This document shows, piece by piece, positions 54,660 through 64,000 of a stretch of 64,000 nucleotides of DNA. The notes below the pieces were generated by a model, which saw nothing but the letters and a program-made list of their open reading frames with translations, did no database searches and was not told where the DNA came from. Numbering within the stretch: position 1 is the stretch's first letter; every line of letters starts with the position of its first letter. Made by a program: the position numbers and the translations under genes. This stretch comes from Flavobacterium sp. H122 (GTDB taxonomy: Bacteria > Bacteroidota > Bacteroidia > Flavobacteriales > Flavobacteriaceae). The stretch is from contig NZ_SJZD01000008.1 in assembly GCF_004959765.1 (NCBI RefSeq), forward strand, positions 62,001 to 126,000. The letters run 5' to 3'.

Positions 54660-55184
54660 ATGTATCATAATTATAAAAACGTAGAACTAGTAAAACCAGG
54701 AGGTCTTGAATTGAAAGATCGTTTGGTTAGTGTAAATCGTGTTACTAAAGTTACTAAAGGTGGTAGAGCATTCGGTTTCTCTGCTATCGTAGTAGTAGGT
54801 GATGAGAACGGTGTAGTAGGTCACGGATTAGGAAAATCTAAAGACGTTTCTGAAGCTATTGCAAAAGCAGTAGAGGATGCTAAGAAAAACTTAGTTAGAA
54901 TTCCTTTAAGCGGACAATCTGTACCTCACGAGCAAAAAGGTAAATTCGGTGGGGCAAGAGTATTATTAATGCCTGCTTCTCACGGTACCGGAGTAATTGC
55001 CGGTGGTGCTGTTCGTTCGGTTCTTGAATCTGTAGGTATTCACGATGTATTGTCTAAATCTCAAGGTTCTTCTAACCCTCACAACGTGGTAAAAGCTACT
55101 TTCGATGCTTTATTGCAAATGAGAAGCGCAGTTACTGTTGCTAAACAAAGAGGAGTATCTTTAGAGAAAGTATTCAAAGGTTAA
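54660..55184 (+). CDS. rpsE: Ribosomal protein S5
   Basis: 174 residues: [20 protein letters not shown] holds the spectinomycin-region loop, HGLGKSKDV and the C-terminal [17 protein letters not shown] follow. Standard position between rplR and rpmD. Confidence 0.98.
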   Translation: MYHNYKNVELVKPGGLELKDRLVSVNRVTKVTKGGRAFGFSAIVVVGDENGVVGHGLGKSKDVSEAIAKAVEDAKKNLVRIPLSGQSVPHEQKGKFGGARVLLMPASHGTGVIAGGAVRSVLESVGIHDVLSKSQGSSNPHNVVKATFDALLQMRSAVTVAKQRGVSLEKVFKG

Positions 55185-55196
55185 TTCAAGGAAATT

Positions 55197-55379
55197 ATGG
55201 CTAAGATATTAGTAAAACAAGTAAGAAGCAAGATCAATTGTCCTCAGGATCAAAAGAGAACAATGCAAGCTTTAGGACTTCGTAAAATGGGTCAAGTAGT
55301 TGAGCATGAAGCAACTCCTGCAATCCTTGGAATGGTAAATAAAGTTAAACACTTAGTTTCTGTTGAAGAAACTAAATAA
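55197..55379 (+). CDS. rpmD: Ribosomal protein L30
   Basis: 60 residues: ILVKQVRSKINCPQDQKRTM and GLRKMGQVVEHEATPAILGM. Short form typical of bacteria. Confidence 0.98.
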   Translation: MAKILVKQVRSKINCPQDQKRTMQALGLRKMGQVVEHEATPAILGMVNKVKHLVSVEETK

Positions 55380-55391
55380 CAAATAACTGTT

Positions 55392-55844
55392 ATGAATTTA
55401 AGTAATTTACAGCCAGCTGAAGGTTCAACGCATAACCAAAACAAAAGAGTAGGTAGAGGTGAAGGTTCTGGAAAAGGTGGTACCGCTGCACGTGGTCACA
55501 AAGGAGCTAAGTCTCGTTCTGGTTACTCTAAGAAAATTGGTTTTGAAGGAGGTCAGATGCCTCTTCAAAGACGTGTTCCTAAGTTTGGATTCAAAAATAT
55601 TAACAGAGTTGAATATCAAGGTGTAAACTTAGATACATTACAAGCTCTAGTTGATAATGGTATTGTAACTGATACTGTAGATTTCACTACATTGGTTGCA
55701 AACCGTTTAGCTACTAAAACTGAAGTTGTAAAAATTTTAGGTAGAGGTGAGCTTAAAGCTAAATTAAAAGTTAGTGCACACAAATTCACAGCAACAGCTA
55801 AAGCGGCTATCGAAGCAGCTGGCGGTGAAGCTATAGAATTATAA
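55392..55844 (+). CDS. rplO: Ribosomal protein L15
   Basis: 150 residues: a glycine- and basic-rich N-terminal arm (RVGRGEGSGKGGTAARGHKG) and a globular C-terminal part with KILGRGELKAKLKVSAHKF. Confidence 0.97.
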   Translation: MNLSNLQPAEGSTHNQNKRVGRGEGSGKGGTAARGHKGAKSRSGYSKKIGFEGGQMPLQRRVPKFGFKNINRVEYQGVNLDTLQALVDNGIVTDTVDFTTLVANRLATKTEVVKILGRGELKAKLKVSAHKFTATAKAAIEAAGGEAIEL

Positions 55845-55857
55845 TTTTCTAGACACG

Positions 55858-57204
55858 ATGAAAAAATTTATTGAATCGGTACAAAACGTTTGGAAAATTG
55901 AGGAACTAAGAAACAGAATCCTAATTACATTAGGATTTCTGTTAGTTTATCGTTTTGGAGCTCACGTTACATTACCTGGGATTGACGCTACTAAATTACA
56001 AGGATTAACTGATCAGACTGACAAAGGTATTGGTTGGTTAATAAACGTATTTACAGGTGGTGCTTTTTCTCAGGCTTCAGTGTTTGCGTTAGGTATTATG
56101 CCTTACATTTCTGCTTCAATTGTAGTACAGTTAATGGGAATCGCGGTTCCTTATTTACAAAAACTGCAAAAAGAAGGAGAAAGTGGCAGAAAGAAAATGA
56201 ACCAAATTACAAGATGGTTAACTATAGGTATTACTTTAGTACAAGGGCCAGGTTATATTTATAATCTATTCCGTACTTTGCCTGGTGATGCTTTCTTGTT
56301 AGGATTTAACTCGTTTGCTTTCTTGTTTTCATCTGTAGTAATCCTTTCAACAGGTACAATTTTTGCTATGTGGTTAGGAGAGAAAATTACAGATAAAGGT
56401 ATAGGTAACGGTATTTCTTTATTAATTTTAGTAGGTATTGTTGCTCGTTTGCCACAAGCGTTTGCACAAGAGTTTTCGTCTGCTGTTTCTCAAAACAACG
56501 GAGGTATCATGAAAATTGTTGTAGAAATCATCGTGTGGTTACTAGTAATTATTGCATGTGTTTTAATGACAATGGCTATCAGAAAAGTTGCTGTACAGTA
56601 TGCACGCCGTACGGTATCAGGTGACTTAGAGCAGGATTTAATGGGAGGTAACCGTCAGTTTATACCATTAAAATTAAATGCTTCAGGTGTTATGCCAATC
56701 ATTTTTGCGCAAGCAATTATGTTTATACCTGCTGCTGTAGCTGGTTTATCATCTTCTGAAACAGCACAATCAATCAGTACAAGATTTCAAAACATATTTG
56801 GTTGGGAGTATAACCTAGTGTTTGCTGCGTTAATTGTAATTTTTACGTACTTTTACACTGCGATTACTATGCCAACCAGTAGAATGGCTGATGATTTAAA
56901 AAGAAGCGGCGGTTTTATTCCAGGTGTTAAGCCAGGAGTGGAAACAGCAGACTTTTTAGATCATGTGATGTCTTTAATAACTTTCCCGGGTGCAATATTC
57001 CTTGCGTTGCTTGCTGTGTTCCCAGCAATCGTAGTAAGCGTAATGGGTGTGCAGTCTCAATGGGCATTGTTTTTCGGAGGTACATCATTATTGATTTTGG
57101 TTGGAGTTGCAATCGATACAATTCAGCAAATCAATTCATACTTGTTGAATCAACATTATGATGGTTTGATGAAAAGTGGTAAAAACAGAAAAGCAGTAGC
57201 TTAA
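55858..57204 (+). CDS. secY: Protein translocase subunit SecY
   Basis: A 448-residue membrane channel with ten hydrophobic helices. [17 protein letters not shown] segment ([20 protein letters not shown]) and RGIGNG-like [11 protein letters not shown] are present, as is [22 protein letters not shown] in the cytosolic loop before helix 9. It forms the Sec pore with SecE and SecG; its place after rplO is the classic spc order. Confidence 0.98.
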   Translation: MKKFIESVQNVWKIEELRNRILITLGFLLVYRFGAHVTLPGIDATKLQGLTDQTDKGIGWLINVFTGGAFSQASVFALGIMPYISASIVVQLMGIAVPYLQKLQKEGESGRKKMNQITRWLTIGITLVQGPGYIYNLFRTLPGDAFLLGFNSFAFLFSSVVILSTGTIFAMWLGEKITDKGIGNGISLLILVGIVARLPQAFAQEFSSAVSQNNGGIMKIVVEIIVWLLVIIACVLMTMAIRKVAVQYARRTVSGDLEQDLMGGNRQFIPLKLNASGVMPIIFAQAIMFIPAAVAGLSSSETAQSISTRFQNIFGWEYNLVFAALIVIFTYFYTAITMPTSRMADDLKRSGGFIPGVKPGVETADFLDHVMSLITFPGAIFLALLAVFPAIVVSVMGVQSQWALFFGGTSLLILVGVAIDTIQQINSYLLNQHYDGLMKSGKNRKAVA

Positions 57205-57205
57205 T

Positions 57206-57421
57206 ATGGCAAAACAATCAGCAATTGAACAAGACGGGACAATAATTGAAGCATTGTCAAATGCAATGTTCCGTGTAGAGTTAGAAAACGGGCATATTGT
57301 AATTGCTCACATTTCCGGGAAAATGCGTATGCATTACATTAAATTGTTACCTGGTGACAAAGTGAAACTGGAAATGAGCCCTTACGATTTGTCTAAAGCA
57401 AGAATTACTTATAGATATTAA
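57206..57421 (+). CDS. infA: Translation initiation factor IF-1
   Basis: 71 residues with an S1/OB fold: [39 protein letters not shown] and RITYRY end. One base after secY and one before rpmJ. Confidence 0.98.
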   Translation: MAKQSAIEQDGTIIEALSNAMFRVELENGHIVIAHISGKMRMHYIKLLPGDKVKLEMSPYDLSKARITYRY

Positions 57422-57422
57422 A

Positions 57423-57539
57423 ATGAAAGTAAGAGCATCAGTAAAGAAACGTAGTGCAGAATGCATTATCGTTCGCAGAAAAGGAAGATTATACGTTATT
57501 AACAAAAAGAATCCTAGATTTAAACAAAGACAAGGATAA
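57423..57539 (+). CDS. rpmJ: Ribosomal protein L36, zinc-free type
   Basis: 38 residues: starts [14 protein letters not shown], continues [12 protein letters not shown] and ends RFKQRQG. The Cys and His ligands of zinc L36 are replaced except for one Cys, so it is the C-minus form. One base after infA and 2 nt before rpsM, its classic place. Confidence 0.97.
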
Positions 57540-57541
57540 TT

Positions 57542-57916
57542 ATGGCAAGAATAGCAGGGGTAGATATACCTAAAAATAAAAGAGGAGTTATTGCTTTAAC
57601 CTATATCTTCGGAATTGGAAAAAGCAGAGCTATCGAGATTTTAGAAAAAGCTCAGGTGAGTCAGGACAAAAAAGTTCAAGATTGGAATGACGACGAGATC
57701 GGAGCAATCCGTGACGCAGTATCATACTACAAAATTGAAGGTGAACTACGTTCTGAAACTTCATTAAACATCAAACGTTTAATGGATATCGGATGTTACA
57801 GAGGAATCCGTCACAGATCTGGTCTTCCTTTGAGAGGTCAAAGAACTAAGAACAATTCTAGAACAAGAAAAGGTAAAAGAAAAACTGTTGCAAACAAGAA
57901 AAAAGCAACTAAATAA
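57542..57916 (+). CDS. rpsM: Ribosomal protein S13
   Basis: 124 residues: [25 protein letters not shown] start, [28 protein letters not shown] basic tail. S13 contacts the 50S subunit across the head. In E. coli this is the S4-binding autoregulation site of the alpha operon; the gap before it here is only 2 nt. Confidence 0.98.
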   Translation: MARIAGVDIPKNKRGVIALTYIFGIGKSRAIEILEKAQVSQDKKVQDWNDDEIGAIRDAVSYYKIEGELRSETSLNIKRLMDIGCYRGIRHRSGLPLRGQRTKNNSRTRKGKRKTVANKKKATK

Positions 57917-57927
57917 TAAGTAGTAAT

Positions 57928-58311
57928 ATGGCGAAAGCAAATACAAAAAAACGTAAAGTTGTTGTTGAGTCTACTGGTGAAGCACACGTGAGTTCAACTT
58001 TTAACAACATTATCATTTCTTTGACAAATAAGAAAGGTGAAGTTGTAGCTTGGTCATCTGCTGGTAAAATGGGCTTCAGAGGTTCTAAAAAGAATACTCC
58101 GTATGCAGCTCAAATGGCAGCTGAAGACTGTTCAAAAGTTGCTTTAGAAGCTGGTCTTAAAAAAGTGAAAGTGTTCGTAAAAGGACCTGGAAACGGAAGA
58201 GAATCAGCAATCCGCTCAATCCATAACTCAGGTATCGAAGTAACTGAAATCATCGACGTTACTCCACTACCACACAACGGATGCCGTCCTCCAAAAAGAC
58301 GTAGAGTTTAA
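57928..58311 (+). CDS. rpsK: Ribosomal protein S11
   Basis: 127 residues: [20 protein letters not shown] [16 protein letters not shown] opening, [20 protein letters not shown] and [12 protein letters not shown] end, lining the platform near mRNA. Confidence 0.98.
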   Translation: MAKANTKKRKVVVESTGEAHVSSTFNNIIISLTNKKGEVVAWSSAGKMGFRGSKKNTPYAAQMAAEDCSKVALEAGLKKVKVFVKGPGNGRESAIRSIHNSGIEVTEIIDVTPLPHNGCRPPKRRRV

Positions 58312-58335
58312 TTTTTATAATTATTAAGTATAACT

Positions 58336-58391
58336 AGGTTGATTATAGATTATCGGAGGATAAATAAGACCTGAATTCATAATCTCAACCT
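58336..58391 (+). promoter_or_regulatory. Candidate structured leader of rpsD
   Basis: AGGTTGA (58336-58342) and GATTAT (58348-58353), with a 5-nt bulge between, pair with ATAATC (58379-58384) and TCAACCT (58385-58391): 13 bp in total around a 25-nt loop. It fills a 96-nt gap in an otherwise tight operon, right before the gene for S4, a known autoregulator in other bacteria. Confidence 0.5.
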
Positions 58392-58407
58392 TAAACAAAT
58401 TTTTAAA

Positions 58408-59013
58408 ATGGCAAGATATACTGGTCCTCAAACTAAAATTGCTCGTAAATTTGGCGAAGCAATCTTCGGAGACGATAGAGCCTTCGAAAAAAGAAATTAC
58501 CCTCCAGGGCAACATGGTTTAGCTAAAAAGAGAGGTAAAAAATCTGAATATGCAATCCAGTTAATGGAAAAGCAAAAAGCTAAATATACTTACGGTATTT
58601 TAGAAAAGCAATTCAGAAACTTATTCGAAAAAGCTGCTGCTTCTAAAGGTGTAACAGGTGAAATCCTTTTACAATTATGTGAAGCTCGTTTAGATAACGT
58701 AGTTTTCAGAATGGGTATCGCTCCATCAAGAAGAGCTGCTAGACAAATTGTATCTCACAGACATATTACAGTAAATGGTGAAGTGGTTAACGTTCCTTCT
58801 TACCATTTAAAACCTGGTGACAAAGTTGCTGTTCGTGAAAAATCTAAATCTTTAGAGACTATCGAACGTTCTTTAGCTGCTTCTTCTCACGTATATGAGT
58901 GGATTACTTGGAATAATGATACTAAAGAAGGTACTTTCGTATCTGTTCCTCAAAGAATCCAAATCACGGAGAACATTAAAGAACAACTAATCGTCGAATT
59001 GTACAACAAATAA
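58408..59013 (+). CDS. rpsD: Ribosomal protein S4
   Basis: 201 residues: [19 protein letters not shown] start, RPGQHG-like [22 protein letters not shown], and an S4 RNA-binding domain ([25 protein letters not shown]). No zinc-binding cysteines at the N-terminus. Long upstream spacer with a folded leader. Confidence 0.98.
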   Translation: MARYTGPQTKIARKFGEAIFGDDRAFEKRNYPPGQHGLAKKRGKKSEYAIQLMEKQKAKYTYGILEKQFRNLFEKAAASKGVTGEILLQLCEARLDNVVFRMGIAPSRRAARQIVSHRHITVNGEVVNVPSYHLKPGDKVAVREKSKSLETIERSLAASSHVYEWITWNNDTKEGTFVSVPQRIQITENIKEQLIVELYNK

Positions 59014-59035
59014 TAATTGACATCAGTCGAAATTT

Positions 59036-60028
59036 ATGGCAATATTTAATTTTCAGAAGCCCGATAAAGTTATCATGATCGATTCTACTGACTTCGAAGG
59101 TAAATTCGAATTCAGACCTCTTGAACCAGGTTACGGATTGACTGTGGGTAACGCACTAAGAAGAGTATTACTTTCTGCTCTTGAGGGTTATGCAATCACT
59201 TCAATCCGTATTGAAGGTGTTGAGCATGAATTCTCAACTATTCCTGGAGTAGTAGAAGATGTAACTGAAATTATCCTTAACTTAAAACAAGTACGTTTCA
59301 AACGTCAAATTGAAGATATTGATAACGAATCAGTTTCTATTTCTCTTTCAGGAAAAGATCAAATTACTGCTGGTGATTTCCAAAAATTCATCTCTGGATT
59401 TCAGGTATTAAACCCGGAATTAGTAATTTGTAACTTAGACAGTAAAGTAAACCTTAACATGGAAATGACTATCGAAAAAGGTCGTGGTTATGTTCCTGCT
59501 GAGGAAAACAAAAAACAAAATGCTGCAATCGGTACTATATTTACTGATTCAATCTTTACTCCGGTAAAGAACGTGAAGTATGCAATTGAAAACTTCCGTG
59601 TTGAGCAAAAAACGGACTATGAAAAATTAGTTTTTGAAATCAAAACTGATGGATCTATTCACCCTAAAGATGCTCTTACTGAAGCTGCAAAAGTATTAAT
59701 TCACCATTTTATGTTATTCTCTGATGAGAGAATCACTCTAGAGGCTGATGAAATTGCTCAAACTGATTCTTACGATGAAGAATCATTACACATGAGACAA
59801 CTATTGAAAACTAAATTAGTTGATATGGACTTATCTGTAAGAGCATTAAATTGCTTAAAAGCTGCTGAAGTTGATACATTAGGTGATTTAGTATCATTCA
59901 ATAAAAACGACTTAATGAAGTTCCGTAACTTCGGTAAAAAATCATTAACTGAGCTTGATGAATTGGTTGCCAACAAGAATTTAACTTTCGGAATGGACTT
60001 GTCAAAATATAAGTTAGATAAAGAATAA
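59036..60028 (+). CDS. rpoA: RNA polymerase alpha subunit
   Basis: 330 residues. N-terminal dimerisation domain to about 230 ([28 protein letters not shown]), and C-terminal DNA-binding domain about 255-330 ([41 protein letters not shown]). Standard alpha operon place. Confidence 0.98.
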   Translation: MAIFNFQKPDKVIMIDSTDFEGKFEFRPLEPGYGLTVGNALRRVLLSALEGYAITSIRIEGVEHEFSTIPGVVEDVTEIILNLKQVRFKRQIEDIDNESVSISLSGKDQITAGDFQKFISGFQVLNPELVICNLDSKVNLNMEMTIEKGRGYVPAEENKKQNAAIGTIFTDSIFTPVKNVKYAIENFRVEQKTDYEKLVFEIKTDGSIHPKDALTEAAKVLIHHFMLFSDERITLEADEIAQTDSYDEESLHMRQLLKTKLVDMDLSVRALNCLKAAEVDTLGDLVSFNKNDLMKFRNFGKKSLTELDELVANKNLTFGMDLSKYKLDKE

Positions 60029-60066
60029 TCTAGTTCTAAGTATTTAGAATTAAATTTACAATAGCA

Positions 60067-60549
60067 ATGAGACACGGAAAAAAAGTAAACCATTTAAGCA
60101 GACAGGCTGGACATAGAAAAGCTATGTTGGCTAATATGGCTTGCTCTCTAATCGAGCACAAGCGTATTAACACTACTGTCGCTAAAGCAAAAGCGCTTAA
60201 ACAATTTGTTGAGCCACTTATCACAAAATCAAAAGAAGATACTACTCACAATCGTCGTATCGTTTTCTCATACTTAAGAAGTAAATATGCTGTAACTGAT
60301 TTGTTCAGAGATGTTGCTGCAAAAGTAGGTGACCGTCCAGGAGGATACACTCGTATCATCAAGTTAGGTAACCGTTTAGGAGATAACGCTGATATGGCTA
60401 TGATTGAGTTGGTTGACTTCAATGAATTATACAACGGTGGTAAGAAAGAAGTTAAGAAGGCTAAGAGCCGTCGTGGTGGTAAAGCTAAAAAAGCTGAAAC
60501 TGCTCCTGAAGCTCCTGCAACTGAAGAATCTTCTGAATCTGCAGAATAA
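60067..60549 (+). CDS. rplQ: Ribosomal protein L17 with acidic tail
   Basis: 160 residues, longer than the 127 of E. coli. Residues 1 to about 120 are the L17 core ([20 protein letters not shown]); the rest is a Lys-rich then Ala/Glu/Pro-rich low-complexity tail ([13 protein letters not shown]). Last gene of the ribosomal cluster, before a strong terminator. Confidence 0.97.
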   Translation: MRHGKKVNHLSRQAGHRKAMLANMACSLIEHKRINTTVAKAKALKQFVEPLITKSKEDTTHNRRIVFSYLRSKYAVTDLFRDVAAKVGDRPGGYTRIIKLGNRLGDNADMAMIELVDFNELYNGGKKEVKKAKSRRGGKAKKAETAPEAPATEESSESAE

Positions 60550-60573
60550 TTATGATGCTCAATTCATAAATAT

Positions 60574-60610
60574 AAAAAAGGATAAACATTTTAGTTTATC
60601 CTTTTTTTTT
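60574..60610 (+). terminator. Terminator of the ribosomal cluster
   Basis: A perfect 14-bp stem, arms 60574-60587 and 60594-60607 (core GGATAAAC / GTTTATCC), continuing into a run of nine T. The strongest terminator in the window. Confidence 0.92.
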
Positions 60611-60613
60611 GAA

Positions 60614-60621
60614 TAAATTTG
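60614..60621 (+). promoter_or_regulatory. carA promoter -7 element TAAATTTG
   Basis: Exact TAnnTTTG match 17 nt before the carA ATG and 4 nt after the terminator T-run. The -33 region overlaps the terminator stem and has no TTG. Confidence 0.5.
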
Positions 60622-60638
60622 CAAAACTTTTAACTACA

Positions 60639-61748
60639 ATGCAACACACAACAAAACAGCCTGCTATTTTACTCCTTGCAGACGGAACTATTTTTCATGG
60701 TAAATCAATTGGTATAACAGGTAAAACTTTTGGTGAAGTTTGTTTTAATACCGGAACTACCGGTTATCAGGAGATTTTTACTGATCCGTCTTACTTCGGA
60801 CAGATTATGGTAGCCACAAATGCCCACATAGGTAATTATGGGGTTAATGAGAATGAAGTAGAATCAGACAGAATAATGATTTCCGGTCTGGTTTGTAAAA
60901 ACTTTTCAATGTTTCATTCACGTCCTGATTCGGAAAGTAATTTATATGATTATTTCGAAAAGCAGAATTTAATCTGTATTTCAGATGTTGATACCCGTGC
61001 CTTGGTAAGTTATATCCGTGATTATGGTGCACAAAATGCTGTGATTTGTACAGATGGTACTTCTGTAGAAGAATTGAAAAAAGAATTGGCGGGTATTCCG
61101 GACATGAACGGATTGGAATTGGCTTCCAAAGTGTCAACTAAAGAACCTTATTTCTTTGGTGATGAAAATGCATCTTATAAAATTTCTGCTCTTGATTTAG
61201 GTATAAAAAGAAATATCTTAAGAAACCTTGCAAAAAGAGATTGTTATATTAAAGTGTTTCCTTATAATGCAACTTATGAGGACATGAAATCTTTTAATCC
61301 TGATGGTTTTTTCCTTTCAAACGGTCCCGGTGATCCGGATCCTTTAGAAAGCGCAATCAATGTGGCAAAGCAGATTATGAATAATAATCATCCTTTATTC
61401 GGGATTTGTCTTGGACATCAGGTAATCGCTTTGGCAAATGGTGTTTCTACTTACAAAATGTTTAACGGGCACAGAGGAATCAACCATCCTGTGAAAAACT
61501 TATTGACCGGCAGAGGGGAAATTACTTCTCAAAACCACGGTTTTGCTGTAAATAAAGAAGAACTGGAAAAGCATAATGAATTGGAAATTACACATGTTCA
61601 TCTGAATGACGGAACAGTTGCAGGAATGAGAATGAAGTCTAAAAACTGCTTCTCGGTGCAATATCATCCGGAAGCGAGTCCAGGACCACACGATTCATCA
61701 TATCTGTTTGACCAATTCATTGAAAATATAAAATCCAGTAAAAACTAA
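60639..61748 (+). CDS. carA: Carbamoyl-phosphate synthase small subunit
   Basis: 369 residues from ATG 60639; an in-frame TTG at 60609 lies in the terminator and promoter and is rejected. The class I glutaminase domain (about 180-369) has LFGICLGHQ with the nucleophile Cys and VQYHPEASPGP with the His-Glu pair. It supplies ammonia to CarB for arginine and pyrimidine synthesis. carB is not next door; eno follows. Confidence 0.96.
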   Translation: MQHTTKQPAILLLADGTIFHGKSIGITGKTFGEVCFNTGTTGYQEIFTDPSYFGQIMVATNAHIGNYGVNENEVESDRIMISGLVCKNFSMFHSRPDSESNLYDYFEKQNLICISDVDTRALVSYIRDYGAQNAVICTDGTSVEELKKELAGIPDMNGLELASKVSTKEPYFFGDENASYKISALDLGIKRNILRNLAKRDCYIKVFPYNATYEDMKSFNPDGFFLSNGPGDPDPLESAINVAKQIMNNNHPLFGICLGHQVIALANGVSTYKMFNGHRGINHPVKNLLTGRGEITSQNHGFAVNKEELEKHNELEITHVHLNDGTVAGMRMKSKNCFSVQYHPEASPGPHDSSYLFDQFIENIKSSKN

Positions 61749-61804
61749 AACGTTATCGTTAATAACAATTTTATTTTAATGAGTTATCCTTGGTAAAGAA
61801 TGGA

Positions 61805-61812
61805 TAAATTTG
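61805..61812 (+). promoter_or_regulatory. eno promoter -7 element TAAATTTG
   Basis: Exact TAnnTTTG match 35 nt before the eno ATG. The nearest TTG (61790-61792) is only 12 nt away, so the -33 element is unclear. Confidence 0.5.
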
Positions 61813-61844
61813 TGTTTCATTCAAAATAAAATTCAAAACTTTAA

Positions 61845-63140
<1,296 letters not shown>

Positions 63141-63164
63141 TTGGTTTTTCTAATAGATACAGGA

Positions 63165-63199
63165 TGCCCGTTAGTTTTTAAATTAACGGGTATTTTTTT
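63165..63199 (+). terminator. eno terminator
   Basis: CCCGTTA (63167-63173) pairs with TAACGGG (63184-63190), then seven T. It may also serve the convergent gene at 63243. Confidence 0.8.
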
Positions 63200-63242
63200 G
63201 TAGGTCATGTCAGTTGTTTGAAGTTTATAAAAAGGAATTGAT

Positions 63243-63935
63243 TTATTCTTTGACTTGTTCGTTACTCTCTTTTAAAAAATAATGTGCTAAAAAGTAAAAA
63301 GAAAGGATATAGCAAAAAATACTCGTAAATCGTAACAAAGGGACTTTATAGTAATAATGGTAAATGCCGTAGAAAAGTTCGCAGATGATAATGTTTAAGG
63401 TATAAAGAATAAGATAGGTGTTTTTTTGATTGAACTTGACTAAGTACATAAAAGCCGCACAAAAAGACAACGTTATTAATGTGAACCCGTACACTAAAAT
63501 TACTTTGTATAGTTCAAAAGAGCGGTCAAAAACTATAAATGAGGAAATGTATAAAACACAGCTTAAAAAAATGAGCGTAAGTAAAATAGATAAGTAGCTT
63601 GCTTTTTCAATTTTATAAAGCTTCATTTTGGATAATTCTTTAATTAATTTGAAAAGGAGTATGCAGTAAGCCAGAAAATTAAAAAACAGCACATATATAA
63701 AATAGCTATATCCTTCCAGTAAATTAATTACGCCGGAAAAAAATAATAATGCTAAAATGGTGCAATTGTAATAATTGACCGGTTTTTTGCTTTCTTCAAA
63801 GTAATAAAAGCTTATTGCACCTATAAAGAGTGGCTTGGCAATATAGGATAAATAAGTCCAGTCCATACAAATGGAAAGGAAATAAAGGATTCCAAAAAGG
63901 AAATATAAGGCAAGGTGTGATTTTAAAATATTCAT
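63243..63935 (-). CDS. YhhN-like (lysoplasmalogenase family) membrane protein
   Basis: A 230-residue protein with seven to eight hydrophobic segments across its length. The segment YIAKPLFIGAISFYYF after the first helix resembles the KP-L-P-L motif of YhhN/TMEM86 proteins, of which some hydrolyse lysoplasmalogens; length and topology fit. No other motif is certain. It is convergent with eno. Activity is not shown by the sequence. Confidence 0.6.
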   Translation of the reverse strand: MNILKSHLALYFLFGILYFLSICMDWTYLSYIAKPLFIGAISFYYFEESKKPVNYYNCTILALLFFSGVINLLEGYSYFIYVLFFNFLAYCILLFKLIKELSKMKLYKIEKASYLSILLTLIFLSCVLYISSFIVFDRSFELYKVILVYGFTLITLSFCAAFMYLVKFNQKNTYLILYTLNIIICELFYGIYHYYYKVPLLRFTSIFCYILSFYFLAHYFLKESNEQVKE

Positions 63936-63984
63936 TTTGTCTTGCTTCGCCGAAGTGAAATCTGCTTAAAATAAAAATGCATAG

Positions 63985-63992
63985 CAAAATTA
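63985..63992 (-). promoter_or_regulatory. Promoter -7 element TAATTTTG of the last gene
   Basis: Exact TAnnTTTG match on the minus strand 49 nt before the ATG of the YhhN-like gene; the -33 element lies outside the window. The leader contains CTTCGGCGAAG, a small palindrome. Confidence 0.45.
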
Positions 63993-64000
63993 CTTATAAT

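Noticed and set aside
57423..57539. Loss of zinc ligands in L36 (and in S14 at 52952-53221) as a special zinc-sparing trait
   Set aside because: As far as I know the zinc-free forms are usual in Bacteroidota, so this is lineage-typical.

Overview
The window reads as chromosome of a Flavobacterium-like member of the Flavobacteriaceae (Bacteroidota). Signs are AT-rich DNA, a SusC/SusD pair, a type IX secretion sorting tail, S46 and M43 peptidases, weak Shine-Dalgarno signals, and repeated matches to the Bacteroidota promoter form TTG-N19-TAnnTTTG. Genus level is inference.

Layout. 1-10.5 kb is housekeeping: a cut SanA/YdcF-like gene, dcp, purE and purK on the minus strand; hpt, adk, a CorC/CNNM protein and obg on the plus strand; then a secreted M43 protease and a BON-LysM protein. 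10.7-18 kb holds a DPP7-type S46 peptidase, a three-gene run of secreted or lipoprotein genes of unknown role, and a PIN-like gene. Two of these genes are broken by a one-base excess in poly-A tracts (16269-16277 and 17496-17505). 18.4-22.5 kb is a LodA/LodB-type quinone-cofactor oxidase locus in which the LodA-like protein carries an N-terminal catalase-like domain. 22.8-29.9 kb has mpl, then a segment that looks inserted before radC: a GIY-YIG nuclease gene between inverted copies of a REP-like repeat, followed by a Septu-like ATPase/HNH pair lying between two further inverted copies of the same repeat. After radC comes a ParS-type/RES toxin-antitoxin operon with twin operator-like repeats. 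30-36.8 kb has an ABC exporter-like pair with a DUF3299 protein, yjjG, rarA, a rhomboid protease and rlmB. 36.8-43.2 kb carries SusD, SusC and an Omp85-family protein on the minus strand. 43.4-60.5 kb is the str, S10, spc and alpha ribosomal cluster, complete from rpsL to rplQ and including rpmJ. carA, eno and a YhhN-like membrane gene close the window.

How it fits together. The ribosomal block appears divided by its own signals: promoters before rpsL, before rplC (overlapping a 15-bp inverted repeat) and between rpsN and rpsH, a structured stretch before rpsD, and a strong terminator after rplQ. The best candidate for an undescribed system is 24163-28139, where a GIY-YIG nuclease and a defence-type ATPase/HNH operon are both bracketed by one inverted repeat family, arranged like a composite mobile element. 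The catalase-LodA fusion is the second candidate.
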